A model generated the notes under the pieces. It was not told the origin of the DNA. It searched no databases and saw nothing but the letters and a program-made list of their open reading frames with translations. From assembly GCA_002364735.1 (NCBI GenBank), contig DEZB01000058.1, positions 1-64,000 of the forward strand: a stretch of DNA of 64,000 nucleotides, written 5' to 3'. The position numbers were made by a program, and so were the translations under genes. The stretch is from Bacteroidales bacterium UBA3143 (GTDB taxonomy: Bacteria > Bacteroidota > Bacteroidia > Bacteroidales > Dysgonomonadaceae). Shown here in pieces: positions 43,174-52,491 of the stretch. Numbering within the stretch: the first letter of the stretch is position 1; every line of letters starts with the position of its first letter.

Positions 43174-44754
43174 ATGGATAATCAAAACAAACAAAACAAC
43201 GAAACATTCAATAAAGAATTGTCGGAAGAGCTATTGCAACTAATAAGAAAAGCAACATTGGGAGGACCAGAGAAACAGAGGGAACGACATATAAGTCGTG
43301 GCAAACTGTTAGTTAGAGAACGCATCTATCGACTCATAGACCCAAATACACCCTTTCTTGAGTTGTCTCCTCTTGCTGCCAATGGACAGTATAACGACGA
43401 GTTCCCTGCAGCAGGTATTGTTACAGGTATTGGAATAATACATGGAAGAGAAGTGATGATTGTTGCCAATGATGCGACCGTAAAAGGTGGTACTTATGTG
43501 CATGAAACAATCAAGAAACACTTGAGGGCACAAGAGATTGCAGAAAAAAATCATCTGCCCTCCATTTATATGGTTGACTCGGGCGGTATTTTTCTACCTC
43601 AGCAAGCTAATGTATTTTCAGATAAAGATGATTTTGGACGTATATTTTTCAATCAAGCACGCATGTCTGCAGCAGGGATTCCACAAATAGCCATTGTGAT
43701 GGGTTCATGCACAGCTGGTGGAGCCTATGTTCCAGCAATGAGTGACGAAACAATAATTGTACGCAATCAGGGCACTATATTTTTGGCTGGACCACCTTTG
43801 GTAAAAGCAGCCACAGGAGAAGTAGTTTCAGAAGAAGAGTTGGGCGGTGCAGATGTACACACTTCCATCTCGGGCGTTGCCGATCATTTAGCTGAAAATG
43901 ATGATCATGCACTGGAGATTTGTCGCGATATTTTTAGGCATTTGCCTCGTCAGCCTAAACATCCACTTCATCGTGAAGTAGCATTACCCCCACAATTCCC
44001 AACACAAGAGTTGTATCAACTCATACCAGAAGCCAATAAACCATGGCCAGATGTGAGCATGATTATAGATCGAATTGTAGATAAAGATTCGTTCCGTTCG
44101 TTCAAAGAAAATTACGGTACTTCACTGGTTACAGGATTTGCAAGACTGCATGGATACGAAGTGGGAGTTATAGCCAACAATGGCATACTCTTTTCAGAAT
44201 CTGCACTGAAAGGAACTCACTTTATCGAACTGTGTAATTCAAGAGGAGTACCGATGGTATTTTTACAAAACATCACTGGTTTTATGGTCGGCAAAGAATA
44301 TGAGCAAAAAGGAATAGCCAAAGATGGTGCTAAAATGGTACATGCATTGGCCAACTCTACTGTTCCCTTCTTCACTATAATAATGGGAGGCTCTTATGGT
44401 GCGGGCAATTATGCTATGGCAGGAAGGGCATACGATCCTCGATTTCTTTTTATGTGGCCCAATGCCCGAATTTCAGTGATGGGTGCCAAGCAAGCAGCAC
44501 AAGTTTTATGCACGTTAAAGAGAGATCAGGCAGCAATCAAAGGAATTTCTATTTCAGAAGATGAGTTGCAAAAGATAGAAAAGAGTATATTTGCCCAATA
44601 TGAACAAGAAGGTTCCCCCTATTACAGCACTTCGAGGTTGTGGGACGATGGCATAATCGACCCTAATCAAACACGCAATGTGTTGGGAATGGTTTTAGAA
44701 ACTTCGCTGAATGCTCCATTTGAAAAAGCGAAATATGGAATATTTAGAATGTAA
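43174..44754 (+). CDS. methylcrotonyl-CoA carboxylase beta (carboxyltransferase) subunit
   Basis: A 526-residue carboxyltransferase. Characteristic of the methylcrotonyl-CoA type are GKLLVRERIYRLIDP, IVANDATVKGGTYVH, YMVDSGGIFLPQQANVF, GRIFFNQARMSAAGIPQ and SCTAGGAYVPAMSDE in the first half. GTHFIELCNSRGVPMVFLQN and GSYGAGNYAMAGRAYDPRF follow in the second. With the biotinylated alpha subunit two genes on, it makes 3-methylglutaconyl-CoA in leucine breakdown. It is the first gene of a nine-gene same-strand run that continues into mevalonate synthesis. Confidence 0.92.
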   Translation: MDNQNKQNNETFNKELSEELLQLIRKATLGGPEKQRERHISRGKLLVRERIYRLIDPNTPFLELSPLAANGQYNDEFPAAGIVTGIGIIHGREVMIVANDATVKGGTYVHETIKKHLRAQEIAEKNHLPSIYMVDSGGIFLPQQANVFSDKDDFGRIFFNQARMSAAGIPQIAIVMGSCTAGGAYVPAMSDETIIVRNQGTIFLAGPPLVKAATGEVVSEEELGGADVHTSISGVADHLAENDDHALEICRDIFRHLPRQPKHPLHREVALPPQFPTQELYQLIPEANKPWPDVSMIIDRIVDKDSFRSFKENYGTSLVTGFARLHGYEVGVIANNGILFSESALKGTHFIELCNSRGVPMVFLQNITGFMVGKEYEQKGIAKDGAKMVHALANSTVPFFTIIMGGSYGAGNYAMAGRAYDPRFLFMWPNARISVMGAKQAAQVLCTLKRDQAAIKGISISEDELQKIEKSIFAQYEQEGSPYYSTSRLWDDGIIDPNQTRNVLGMVLETSLNAPFEKAKYGIFRM

Positions 44755-44774
44755 AATTGCTCATTAAACAGAAT

Positions 44775-45557
44775 ATGATATCAATAAAAGAATATCCTAA
44801 CTATGTTTGCTCTATAGAGATTGACAAACCCGATAAAAAAAATGCACTAACAAGAAGCACCATTGAGAAGTTGATAAACTTTTTCAAAACTTCAGCCAAT
44901 TCGGCACATTTTAATGTATTGGTATTATCAGGCAGCAATGGTTTCTTTTCTGCAGGCGCTGACTTGGCATGGATGAAAGAAGGAATGAAACAATCGGATG
45001 AAACAAACCTCGCAGATGCTCAACTATTTAATGAGCTTTATCATGCAATGTCTTGTTATCCAAAACCAATTATTGCAAAAGTAGAGGGTGGTGCTTATGG
45101 TGGTGCTATTGGATTGATTGCTTGTGCCGATGTGGTTATTACTTCACCTGATGCTCAATTCAAATTCAGTGAAACTGCATTGGGGTTAATTCCTGCAACT
45201 GTTGCTCCGTACATTGTAAAGAAGATTGGAAGCGGTATTGCACGGTATCTTTTGATATCTGGTCAGCAATTTGATGGGGAAGATGCACTTTCTTACGGTT
45301 TGGCACATATATTAGTTCCAGCTGAAGAATTGGACACAATTACAAACAAAACAGCTAAACAAATGACAAAATTAGGACCAGAGGCTGTTTCTAAAACAAA
45401 AGAATTATTGAACTATATAGATCAAAACACCTTCAAAATCTCTCAAGAAACAAAAGATTATTGTGCCTCTCTAATTGCAACAGCTCGAAAATCAAAAGAA
45501 AGTCAAGAGAGAGTTGGCTCATTCTTCAATAAAAACAAATCCTTCAATAATGAGTAA
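44775..45557 (+). CDS. liuC: methylglutaconyl-CoA hydratase (enoyl-CoA hydratase family)
   Basis: About 260 residues of crotonase fold: GFFSAGADLAWMKEGM (oxyanion hole and the LiuC/AUH-like W-M-K), ADAQLFNELYHAMS, GGAYGGAIGLIACADVVI and KFSETALGLIPATVAPYI. These features separate it from general enoyl-CoA hydratases and fit conversion of 3-methylglutaconyl-CoA to HMG-CoA. I chose ATG 44775 over TTG 44757. It lies between the two carboxylase subunit genes, and its stop overlaps the alpha subunit start by 8 bp. Confidence 0.85.
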   Translation: MISIKEYPNYVCSIEIDKPDKKNALTRSTIEKLINFFKTSANSAHFNVLVLSGSNGFFSAGADLAWMKEGMKQSDETNLADAQLFNELYHAMSCYPKPIIAKVEGGAYGGAIGLIACADVVITSPDAQFKFSETALGLIPATVAPYIVKKIGSGIARYLLISGQQFDGEDALSYGLAHILVPAEELDTITNKTAKQMTKLGPEAVSKTKELLNYIDQNTFKISQETKDYCASLIATARKSKESQERVGSFFNKNKSFNNE

Positions 45558-47529
45558 TAACTCAGTAATATATCGCCCCATACACAGACTATTGGTAGCT
45601 AATAGAGGAGAGATTGCTGTGCGAATTATTCGTACTGCAAGAAAGATGGGCATTACCACCATAGGAATAGTCACTCAATCTGAACCTCAAACTACAGCAG
45701 ATGAAGCAATTCTATTAGAAGGTGACACCCTTGCTGAAACATATTTAAATGTAAAAGCAATTATCAATGCTGCATTAACAAAAAAAGTAGATGCCATTCA
45801 TCCGGGTTATGGTTTTTTATCCGAAAATCCATTACTGGTAGAAGCAACAAATCAGGCAGGATTAATTTTTGTAGGACCTACTGCTGATGTCATTCGAAAA
45901 ATAGGAGATAAAACCAATGCACGCCATGTTGCTCAATCTTTGGATATACCTATAACCAAAGGTTTATTTGGAACAGTGGAGGAGATATACAAGAAGAAAC
46001 AAGAGCTACCTTATCCCCTATTAATAAAAGCTGCAGCGGGTGGTGGTGGCAAAGCAATGTTAATGGTTACATCTCCCATTGAACTATACTCAAAGCTGAA
46101 ACAAGTATCACGAGAGGCTGAGAGATACTTTGGCGACAAAACACTTTTGGTGGAGCAATTTATTGAAAACCCACGTCACATTGAGGTGCAAATTCTTGCC
46201 GATCAACATGGCAACTGTATACATCTATACGAACGTGAATGCTCCATACAACGTCGCTATCAGAAAATAATTGAAGAGTCACCCTCTCCGTTTATAACAG
46301 TAGAGCTTAGAGAAAAGCTAACAAAGGATGCTTTAAAACTTTGCAAACACATTGGCTATCAAAATGCTGGAACTGTTGAGTTTTTAGTGGATGAGAAGGC
46401 CAATTATTTTTTCTTAGAAGTAAATGCAAGAATTCAAGTGGAGCATCCCGTAACAGAAATGGTTACTTCCATTGATTTGGTAGAGCAGCAACTTCTCATT
46501 GCTATGGGTCTTCCTTTAAAGCTTTCACAAGATGACATAAAAATTAATGGTCATGCATTGGAATGCAGAATTTATGCAGAAGATCCTCAAAATAACTTCC
46601 AACCATCTCCTGGAAATATATTGGGTGTGCAATGGCCAAAAGAAAACCTGGCTCGCACTGACACTTGGTTTGATAAACCTGTAGTAGTTCGTCCAGACTT
46701 CGATCCCATGCTTGCGAAAATAATTACCCATGCTCCTACCCGCTCCTATGCCATTGAGAAAATGAAAATGGCACTGCAATCTACCCTACTGATGGGTAAC
46801 ATCAATAATATTTGGTATTTGCAAAACATATTGGAAGATAACGATTTTAATGCAGGTAATATTAATACAGGTTTTTGCGAAACATTTAAAGTTTCTGTTT
46901 TTGCTCCAACCGTAATGGAATCAGTTGTTGCGGCAATTCTTATTTGGCAGTTTCAAACAAAACTATTGGCTTCGAATATATGGGAAACATTGGGTTTTTA
47001 CCGTATTAACAATCAAGTGAAGTATTTGATAAATGGCAAACTGATTAAAATAGATTATAAGAAAGAAGAGGAACTATTCAACTTTTCACTTAATGAAGGA
47101 AGCCCGACAGCTATTTCTAATATTTTTATTACAGAAAACAATATAGAATTTTCGTTATACAATAAGGAACTTCAATTCAATTGGGTAATTACCCCCGACA
47201 ATGAACTTCTTTTGGAGAAAGGAGTTGAGAGTTGGAAGGTGATTCCACACCATCAATTGCCCAAAAACAATACATCCAAAAAAGTTATTAATTCTAATCA
47301 CAATGGTGCTGGAGTTAAGGCTCCTATTCCAGGAAAAATTATTGAAATTAATATTCAAGAAGGAGAATTGATAAAAGCAGGGAGTACCTTGATGATATTG
47401 GAGGCAATGAAGATGGAAAATAGTATACAGATGCCACGAGATGGCGTTATAAAAAAAATATTAATTGAGCATGGAAGTCAAGTAAAAGCCAATGAGCTTT
47501 TGGTGGAAATAGAGAATATTGAAAATTAA
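45550..47529 (+). CDS. methylcrotonyl-CoA carboxylase alpha (biotin carboxylase) subunit
   Basis: A 659-residue protein. The biotin carboxylase domain (1-450) has LLVANRGEIAVRIIRTARK, the ATP-grasp loop KAAAGGGGKAM, CSIQRRYQKIIEESPS and ARIQVEHPVTEM. A less conserved linker follows, then a C-terminal biotinyl domain with LEAMKMEN (biotinylated Lys). I use ATG 45550; the frame opens earlier (45475) inside liuC. With the beta subunit it carboxylates 3-methylcrotonyl-CoA; propionyl-CoA specificity is less likely given the liuC neighbour. Confidence 0.92.
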   Translation: MSNNSVIYRPIHRLLVANRGEIAVRIIRTARKMGITTIGIVTQSEPQTTADEAILLEGDTLAETYLNVKAIINAALTKKVDAIHPGYGFLSENPLLVEATNQAGLIFVGPTADVIRKIGDKTNARHVAQSLDIPITKGLFGTVEEIYKKKQELPYPLLIKAAAGGGGKAMLMVTSPIELYSKLKQVSREAERYFGDKTLLVEQFIENPRHIEVQILADQHGNCIHLYERECSIQRRYQKIIEESPSPFITVELREKLTKDALKLCKHIGYQNAGTVEFLVDEKANYFFLEVNARIQVEHPVTEMVTSIDLVEQQLLIAMGLPLKLSQDDIKINGHALECRIYAEDPQNNFQPSPGNILGVQWPKENLARTDTWFDKPVVVRPDFDPMLAKIITHAPTRSYAIEKMKMALQSTLLMGNINNIWYLQNILEDNDFNAGNINTGFCETFKVSVFAPTVMESVVAAILIWQFQTKLLASNIWETLGFYRINNQVKYLINGKLIKIDYKKEEELFNFSLNEGSPTAISNIFITENNIEFSLYNKELQFNWVITPDNELLLEKGVESWKVIPHHQLPKNNTSKKVINSNHNGAGVKAPIPGKIIEINIQEGELIKAGSTLMILEAMKMENSIQMPRDGVIKKILIEHGSQVKANELLVEIENIEN

Positions 47530-47592
47530 TTCCTAAATTAGCACTTCAATTGAAACTTACAAAAAAACAACAACATAACTTTATAATTATAC

Positions 47593-48738
47593 ATGTATAT
47601 ATTCCCTAACGAAAAACAAGAAGAAGAGAGGCTTAAAATTCGTGCATTTGCAGAGGAAGTAATAGCTCCGCAGGCAGCTCAATTGGATGAAGAAGAGCGA
47701 TTTTCCTCTGAACTAACCAGAAAAATGGGCGAGCAAGGATTATTAAGCATGGTTGCCCCAAAAATATACGGAGGTCAAGAAAAAGACACCCTATCCTATA
47801 TCATAGCAGTAGAAGAATTGACACGCGTAGATAGTTCACAAGCTGCTACGGTAGTTGCACATAATAGCTTGGGATTAACGCCCCTTATAAATTATGCTTC
47901 TACAGAGCAAAAAGAAAAATATCTGCCCGAATTGATTTCGAATCATAAACTTTGGGCATTTGGCTTGACTGAGGAGAATGCAGGATCTGATGCACGTGGT
48001 ACTGAAACAACTGCTATTAGAGATGGAGATGAGTGGGTAATTAATGGATCTAAAAGATACATTACCAATGCATCCACACCTCTCACTATGGGTGTTACAC
48101 TGCAAGTGATGACCAATGGCGACAATGGACAACCCCAATTGACGACTATATTAGTTGAGAACGGAACTCCAGGTTTTGAAGCAAAGCGAATGTTGGGCAA
48201 GATGATGTGGCGCGCAGCAGATACAGCAAGACTTACCTTTAAAGATTGTCGCGTTCCCTACTCTAATTTATTGGGACAAGAAGGACAAGGGATACGCTAT
48301 ATGCTCAAAACGCTTGATGGCGGACGACTTTCCATAGCTGCCATGGGATTGGGCTTAGCACAAGGTGCATTTGAAATGGCGCTCAAGCACGCAAAAACTC
48401 GCAAACAGTTTGGTAAAGCCATTGGACGCAATCAAGCTATTGGATTCAAGTTGGCAGATATGAGTATGAAAATAGAGTTGGCTCGAAACACGCTTTACCG
48501 TGCATGTATTTTAAAAGACAACGGTCGACCCTACTCCAAAGAAGCAGCAATGGCGAAACTATATACATCAGAAATAGCCAAAGAGGTTGCCGACGAAGCA
48601 GTTCAGATTTTTGGTGGTGCCGGACTGTATAAAGATAATCCGATTGAACGATTCTACAGGGATCAAAGACTGCTGCAAGTGGGTGAAGGAACTTCTGAAA
48701 TTTTGCGATTGGTTATTGCCAGAGGTTTGGGCTTGTAA
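47593..48738 (+). CDS. short-chain type acyl-CoA dehydrogenase
   Basis: A 381-residue flavoprotein with AFGLTEENAGSDARGT (FAD and substrate region), RKQFGKAIGRNQAIGFKLAD and QIFGGAGLYKDNPIERFYRD. The catalytic Glu is at the usual short-chain position (QVGEGTSEIL). Isovaleryl-CoA dehydrogenases instead place the Glu in helix G (LDLERL-like); here that site reads LDGGRL. So, despite sitting in a leucine operon, it is not an orthodox isovaleryl-CoA dehydrogenase by catalytic residue. It could still oxidise a branched or short acyl-CoA. 63 bp separates it from the carboxylase gene. Confidence 0.9.
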   Translation: MYIFPNEKQEEERLKIRAFAEEVIAPQAAQLDEEERFSSELTRKMGEQGLLSMVAPKIYGGQEKDTLSYIIAVEELTRVDSSQAATVVAHNSLGLTPLINYASTEQKEKYLPELISNHKLWAFGLTEENAGSDARGTETTAIRDGDEWVINGSKRYITNASTPLTMGVTLQVMTNGDNGQPQLTTILVENGTPGFEAKRMLGKMMWRAADTARLTFKDCRVPYSNLLGQEGQGIRYMLKTLDGGRLSIAAMGLGLAQGAFEMALKHAKTRKQFGKAIGRNQAIGFKLADMSMKIELARNTLYRACILKDNGRPYSKEAAMAKLYTSEIAKEVADEAVQIFGGAGLYKDNPIERFYRDQRLLQVGEGTSEILRLVIARGLGL

Positions 48739-48773
48739 ATGGTATTTGCAAAAAAAACAATCAAATAACTCAC

Positions 48774-50057
48774 ATGGAAATAGTAAAAGGATTTTCAAAA
48801 CTTAGTCGAGAAGATAAAATAGCATTTATACAAGACAATATTCCGATGGTTGCTGATTTGTCGAAAGCTGCAAATAAGTACCGTCATACCACTAATCAAG
48901 CTATTTTTGATGATTTCTCTGAAAATACTTTGAGCAATTTCTATCTTCCTTATGGAGTAGCTCCCAACTTCCTTATAGATGATAAGATGTATGTGCTACC
49001 CATGGTGATTGAAGAAAGTTCAGTAGTTGCTGCAGCTTCAAGAGCTGCTTCCTTTTGGGCAAACCATGGAGGTTTTAAAACAACAGTGCACGACTCTTTG
49101 AAAATTGGGCACCTTTGGTTTCAATGGGATGGTGATGCAAGTGTGTTACAAAGTCATTCTTCCACACTTCACACATACTTGAAAACATCAGTAAAGAAGA
49201 TAACTAACAATATGGAAGAAAGAGGAGGTGGAATTGAAGTTATTCTGTTTATACCACAGCCTCAACTAACCAATGTGTGGCAAATGCAAGTCTCATTTAG
49301 GACAGCCGATAGTATGGGCGCCAACTTCATCAATACTTGTTTGGAAGGAATGAAAGAGCCATTACGTGACTATTTTGATGAACATAGTTTACCCCCAGCC
49401 GAAATCATAATGGCCATACTCTCTAACTACACACCTGAATGTATAGTTACTTGCGAAGTAAGTTGTAAAGTTGATCAGTTAACACCTTACGCTGCTGATC
49501 TGTCACCAAATGAATTTGCCAAACGCTTTAAGTTGGCTATGGATATTGCACATCACAATATAGAACGTGCTGTAACACACAACAAAGGTATATTTAATGG
49601 GATAGATGCCGTAGTGTTGGCTACAGGCAATGACTTTAGAGCAGTAGAAGCTGCAGGACATGCATTTGCATCGCGTGATGGACAATACTGTTCTTTGTCC
49701 AAATGCGAAATAACACATGAAGAAGAATTCAAGCTTTCTCTCACACTCCCATTAGCATTAGGCACTGTGGGTGGATTGACTCGCTTGCACCCATTGGCAG
49801 CATTAAGCATGGAGATTTTACAGAATCCATCTGCAGAAGAACTTATGAGTATTACTGCATCTGCTGGCTTAGCCAATAATTTTGCAGCGGTGGCTTCATT
49901 GGTAACCACGGGCATTCAGAAAGGTCACATGAAACTGCATTTATCCAATATTCTAACAAGTTTCGATGCCACCCCCGAAGAGATAGTAAGAACAGAAGCA
50001 TATTTTTCGGATAAAACTGTAAGCTTACAGAAAGTGAGGGAATTCTTAAAACGATAA
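48774..50057 (+). CDS. mvaA: hydroxymethylglutaryl-CoA reductase, class II type
   Basis: A 427-residue enzyme with the class II pattern and all four catalytic positions known from Pseudomonas mevalonii. These are the Glu in EESSVVAAAS, the Lys in HNKGIFNGID, the Asp in ATGNDFRAVEAAGHAFASRD and the His in KGHMKLHL. DSMGANFINT and GTVGGLTRLHP are also present. It converts HMG-CoA to mevalonate (or the reverse in catabolic users). It starts 36 bp after the acyl-CoA dehydrogenase, and three mevalonate genes follow, so synthesis is the likely direction. Confidence 0.95.
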   Translation: MEIVKGFSKLSREDKIAFIQDNIPMVADLSKAANKYRHTTNQAIFDDFSENTLSNFYLPYGVAPNFLIDDKMYVLPMVIEESSVVAAASRAASFWANHGGFKTTVHDSLKIGHLWFQWDGDASVLQSHSSTLHTYLKTSVKKITNNMEERGGGIEVILFIPQPQLTNVWQMQVSFRTADSMGANFINTCLEGMKEPLRDYFDEHSLPPAEIIMAILSNYTPECIVTCEVSCKVDQLTPYAADLSPNEFAKRFKLAMDIAHHNIERAVTHNKGIFNGIDAVVLATGNDFRAVEAAGHAFASRDGQYCSLSKCEITHEEEFKLSLTLPLALGTVGGLTRLHPLAALSMEILQNPSAEELMSITASAGLANNFAAVASLVTTGIQKGHMKLHLSNILTSFDATPEEIVRTEAYFSDKTVSLQKVREFLKR

Positions 50058-50111
50058 ATATCTTTTTAACTGGCAAATTGAAATAGTCATAACGCACAAC
50101 TTTACTAAATC

Positions 50112-51038
50112 ATGAAAGAATATCACGCCCATGGAAAACTATTAATAACTGGTGAGTATTTAGTTCTTAAAGGAGCTTTGGCTTTGGCTACACCGCTTTA
50201 CAAAGGACAAACACTTACAGTTCAAGAATCCAAAGAACTGGGACTAAGTTGGCGTGCTGAAACTCTTAATGGTTTATGGTTTAAGTTAAACTTTGATGAT
50301 AATCTGAATATTATTGAAACCACCGATAATAAAAAAGCGGAGAACCTACAACTCATGCTTAGAAAGTGTGTAGAACAAAATCCAACTATTCAAAATAAAC
50401 TCAACTACAGCTCTGTAACCACAATGTTAGAGTTTGAAACAAATTGGGGATGGGGCAGCAGCTCTACCCTACTACATCTTTTAGAACAATGGTTAGAAAT
50501 AGATCCTTATCAATTGATGGATAAAACAATAGGCGGCTCTGGCTACGATATTGCTTGTGCAAGTGCTACTCAACCAATATTTTATCAACGTATTAAAGGT
50601 GAAGCTCCACTAATTTCATCTGCCCCTTTTAATCCTCCTTTTATTGAAAAAATGGGAATTGTATACCTCAATAAAAAACAAGACTCATCAAAGCAAGTTA
50701 AGTCTTTTTTGGAATCTTCTTCAAACAATGAGAGTATGATTGAAAATATAACTGCTCTTTCCAATGAGTTCACAACTGCAGATGAGATAGATACACTTAT
50801 GACCCTAATGCAACAGCATGAAGAGCTCATTGCACAAGCAACTGGTCTTACTCCTGTTCAAAAATTATTGTTCCCTAAGTTTGAAGGAGCAATCAAATCA
50901 TTGGGCGCTTGGGGTGGAGACTTCGCTCTTTTTCTTTCAGAGAAAGATTATGCTATTAATAAAGAATGGTTCGAATCAAAAGGATATCCAATTGTGATGC
51001 CACTTCAAGAAGTAATTGTAAACAAACAAATCATATAA
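50112..51038 (+). CDS. GYDIA-family GHMP kinase, probable phosphomevalonate kinase
   Basis: A 308-residue GHMP kinase: HGKLLITGEYLVLKGALALA at the start, the GWGSSSTLLHLLE nucleotide loop and the GGSGYDIACASATQP motif that names the GYDIA group. The end GAWGGDFALFLSE is the third GHMP motif. In Bacteroidota this family sits within mevalonate operons lacking a standard phosphomevalonate kinase, as here, so that step is the natural inference. It lies between mvaA and mvaD. Confidence 0.85.
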   Translation: MKEYHAHGKLLITGEYLVLKGALALATPLYKGQTLTVQESKELGLSWRAETLNGLWFKLNFDDNLNIIETTDNKKAENLQLMLRKCVEQNPTIQNKLNYSSVTTMLEFETNWGWGSSSTLLHLLEQWLEIDPYQLMDKTIGGSGYDIACASATQPIFYQRIKGEAPLISSAPFNPPFIEKMGIVYLNKKQDSSKQVKSFLESSSNNESMIENITALSNEFTTADEIDTLMTLMQQHEELIAQATGLTPVQKLLFPKFEGAIKSLGAWGGDFALFLSEKDYAINKEWFESKGYPIVMPLQEVIVNKQII

Positions 51039-51043
51039 TATTT

Positions 51044-51352
51044 ATGTCGAAAACTAATTTTCAACACAAAGAAGAAATCAAATTAAGCGACTATTTGGCG
51101 CTCGAGAGAACCCGACTTGCAAATGAAAGAACACTGTTTTCTTATATACGCACTGCACTCTACCTAACGCTTGGAGGAATCGCATTTTTGCAAATGAACG
51201 ATTTCAAAAACATCAAATGGCTGGCTCCAATATGTTTTTTGTTGAGCATTGTAATCCTTATAATGGGCATTGCAAAATACATCTTGATGAAAAGAGCATT
51301 GAAGAGATATTATACAACCTCCTGGTCTCAGAAAGTTCAAATTGAACCATAA
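51044..51352 (+). CDS. DUF202 membrane protein
   Basis: About 102 residues with the DUF202 pattern: LSDYLALERTRLANERTLFSYIRTALYLTL, read here as LALERTRLANERT-SYIRT. Two or three helices follow, with a C-terminal basic tail. I start at ATG 51044, 5 bp past the GYDIA kinase stop; the longer frame from 50966 lies inside that gene. DUF202 membrane proteins are of unknown function. Its place inside a mevalonate operon is unexplained and may be accidental. Confidence 0.85.
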   Translation: MSKTNFQHKEEIKLSDYLALERTRLANERTLFSYIRTALYLTLGGIAFLQMNDFKNIKWLAPICFLLSIVILIMGIAKYILMKRALKRYYTTSWSQKVQIEP

Positions 51353-51414
51353 AGTTGTATAGTTGTTTTATGAAATTATTAAACAAACTTATTCGTATTC
51401 AATACACTTAATCA

Positions 51415-52479
51415 ATGACCCATAATAAAACCAAAGAAATAACCGTAGAGTGGACAAGTCCTTCCAATTTGGCTATCGTCAAATATTGGGGAAAAAAAGA
51501 TATTCAAAAACCATTAAATCCGAGCATCAGCTTTTCATTAAAGAATGCAGTAACTACAACACGTGTGAGTGCAGTACCCTCTAAACAAGGAGGTTTTACT
51601 TTTTCTTTAGATGGCAACAAAAAAGAGACATTCAATGCTAAGGTTGCTAATTTACTGAAAATGGCATCATCCACACTTCCTTTTATTATAAAGCATCATT
51701 TAACAATAGAAAGCTCAAACACATTTCCTCATTCCTCAGGCATTGCTTCATCGGCAAGTAGCATGAGTGCTCTTGCGCTGTGCTTGGTAGATCTACAACA
51801 AATAATTAATTGCGAAATAGATCAAAACATGGATCTCCAAATGGTTTCAGAGATAGCACGCTTGGGTTCTGGAAGTGCTGCACGATCCGTTTATGGCGGT
51901 TGGACAATTTGGGGAGAAACCCCATCCATCGAAGAGAGCAGTGACAACTATGCAGTGAAGCTTCCCAATATTCACGAAAACTTTATGCAGATAGCCAACG
52001 CCATACTCATCATTGAGCCTAATAGAAAAAAAGTGAGCAGCAGTCAAGGGCATGCTTTAATGAATAACCATCCTTATGGTGAGGCGCGCATCAAACAGGC
52101 CAATGACAATGCACAGCAATTGTTGAAGGTGTTAGAGTTAGGCAATTGGAATCAGTTTTTCGATATTGCTGAAAATGAAGCCCTATCATTGCACGCACTC
52201 ATGATGAGCTCCAATCCTGGTTACACGCTCCTTCATCCCAACAGTCTAAAGGTAATTGAAGAGGTTAGAAGAGTTAGATTAGAAGAAAATCTACCAGTGG
52301 GATTTAGCATGGATGCTGGCCCAAATGTTCACTTACTCTATCCAAAAAGAGAAGAATCAAAAGTTTTGTTTTGGATTGAAAGCAATATTAAACCACTTTG
52401 TCATCAAGAAGAAATAATTTATGACCAATTGGGTGATGGACCAGAAAAAACAAACTTGATTAAGCTTAATGGTATTTAG
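51415..52479 (+). CDS. mvaD: diphosphomevalonate decarboxylase
   Basis: A 354-residue GHMP-fold enzyme that makes isopentenyl diphosphate from mevalonate diphosphate with ATP. Hallmarks are SPSNLAIVKYWGK, SGIASSASSMSALAL, ARLGSGSAARSVYGGW and FSMDAGPNVHLLY, containing the usual Lys, Arg and Asp catalytic positions. It lies 62 bp after the DUF202 gene and 12 bp before mevalonate kinase. Confidence 0.95.
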   Translation: MTHNKTKEITVEWTSPSNLAIVKYWGKKDIQKPLNPSISFSLKNAVTTTRVSAVPSKQGGFTFSLDGNKKETFNAKVANLLKMASSTLPFIIKHHLTIESSNTFPHSSGIASSASSMSALALCLVDLQQIINCEIDQNMDLQMVSEIARLGSGSAARSVYGGWTIWGETPSIEESSDNYAVKLPNIHENFMQIANAILIIEPNRKKVSSSQGHALMNNHPYGEARIKQANDNAQQLLKVLELGNWNQFFDIAENEALSLHALMMSSNPGYTLLHPNSLKVIEEVRRVRLEENLPVGFSMDAGPNVHLLYPKREESKVLFWIESNIKPLCHQEEIIYDQLGDGPEKTNLIKLNGI

Positions 52480-52491
52480 TAATAAAACGAT

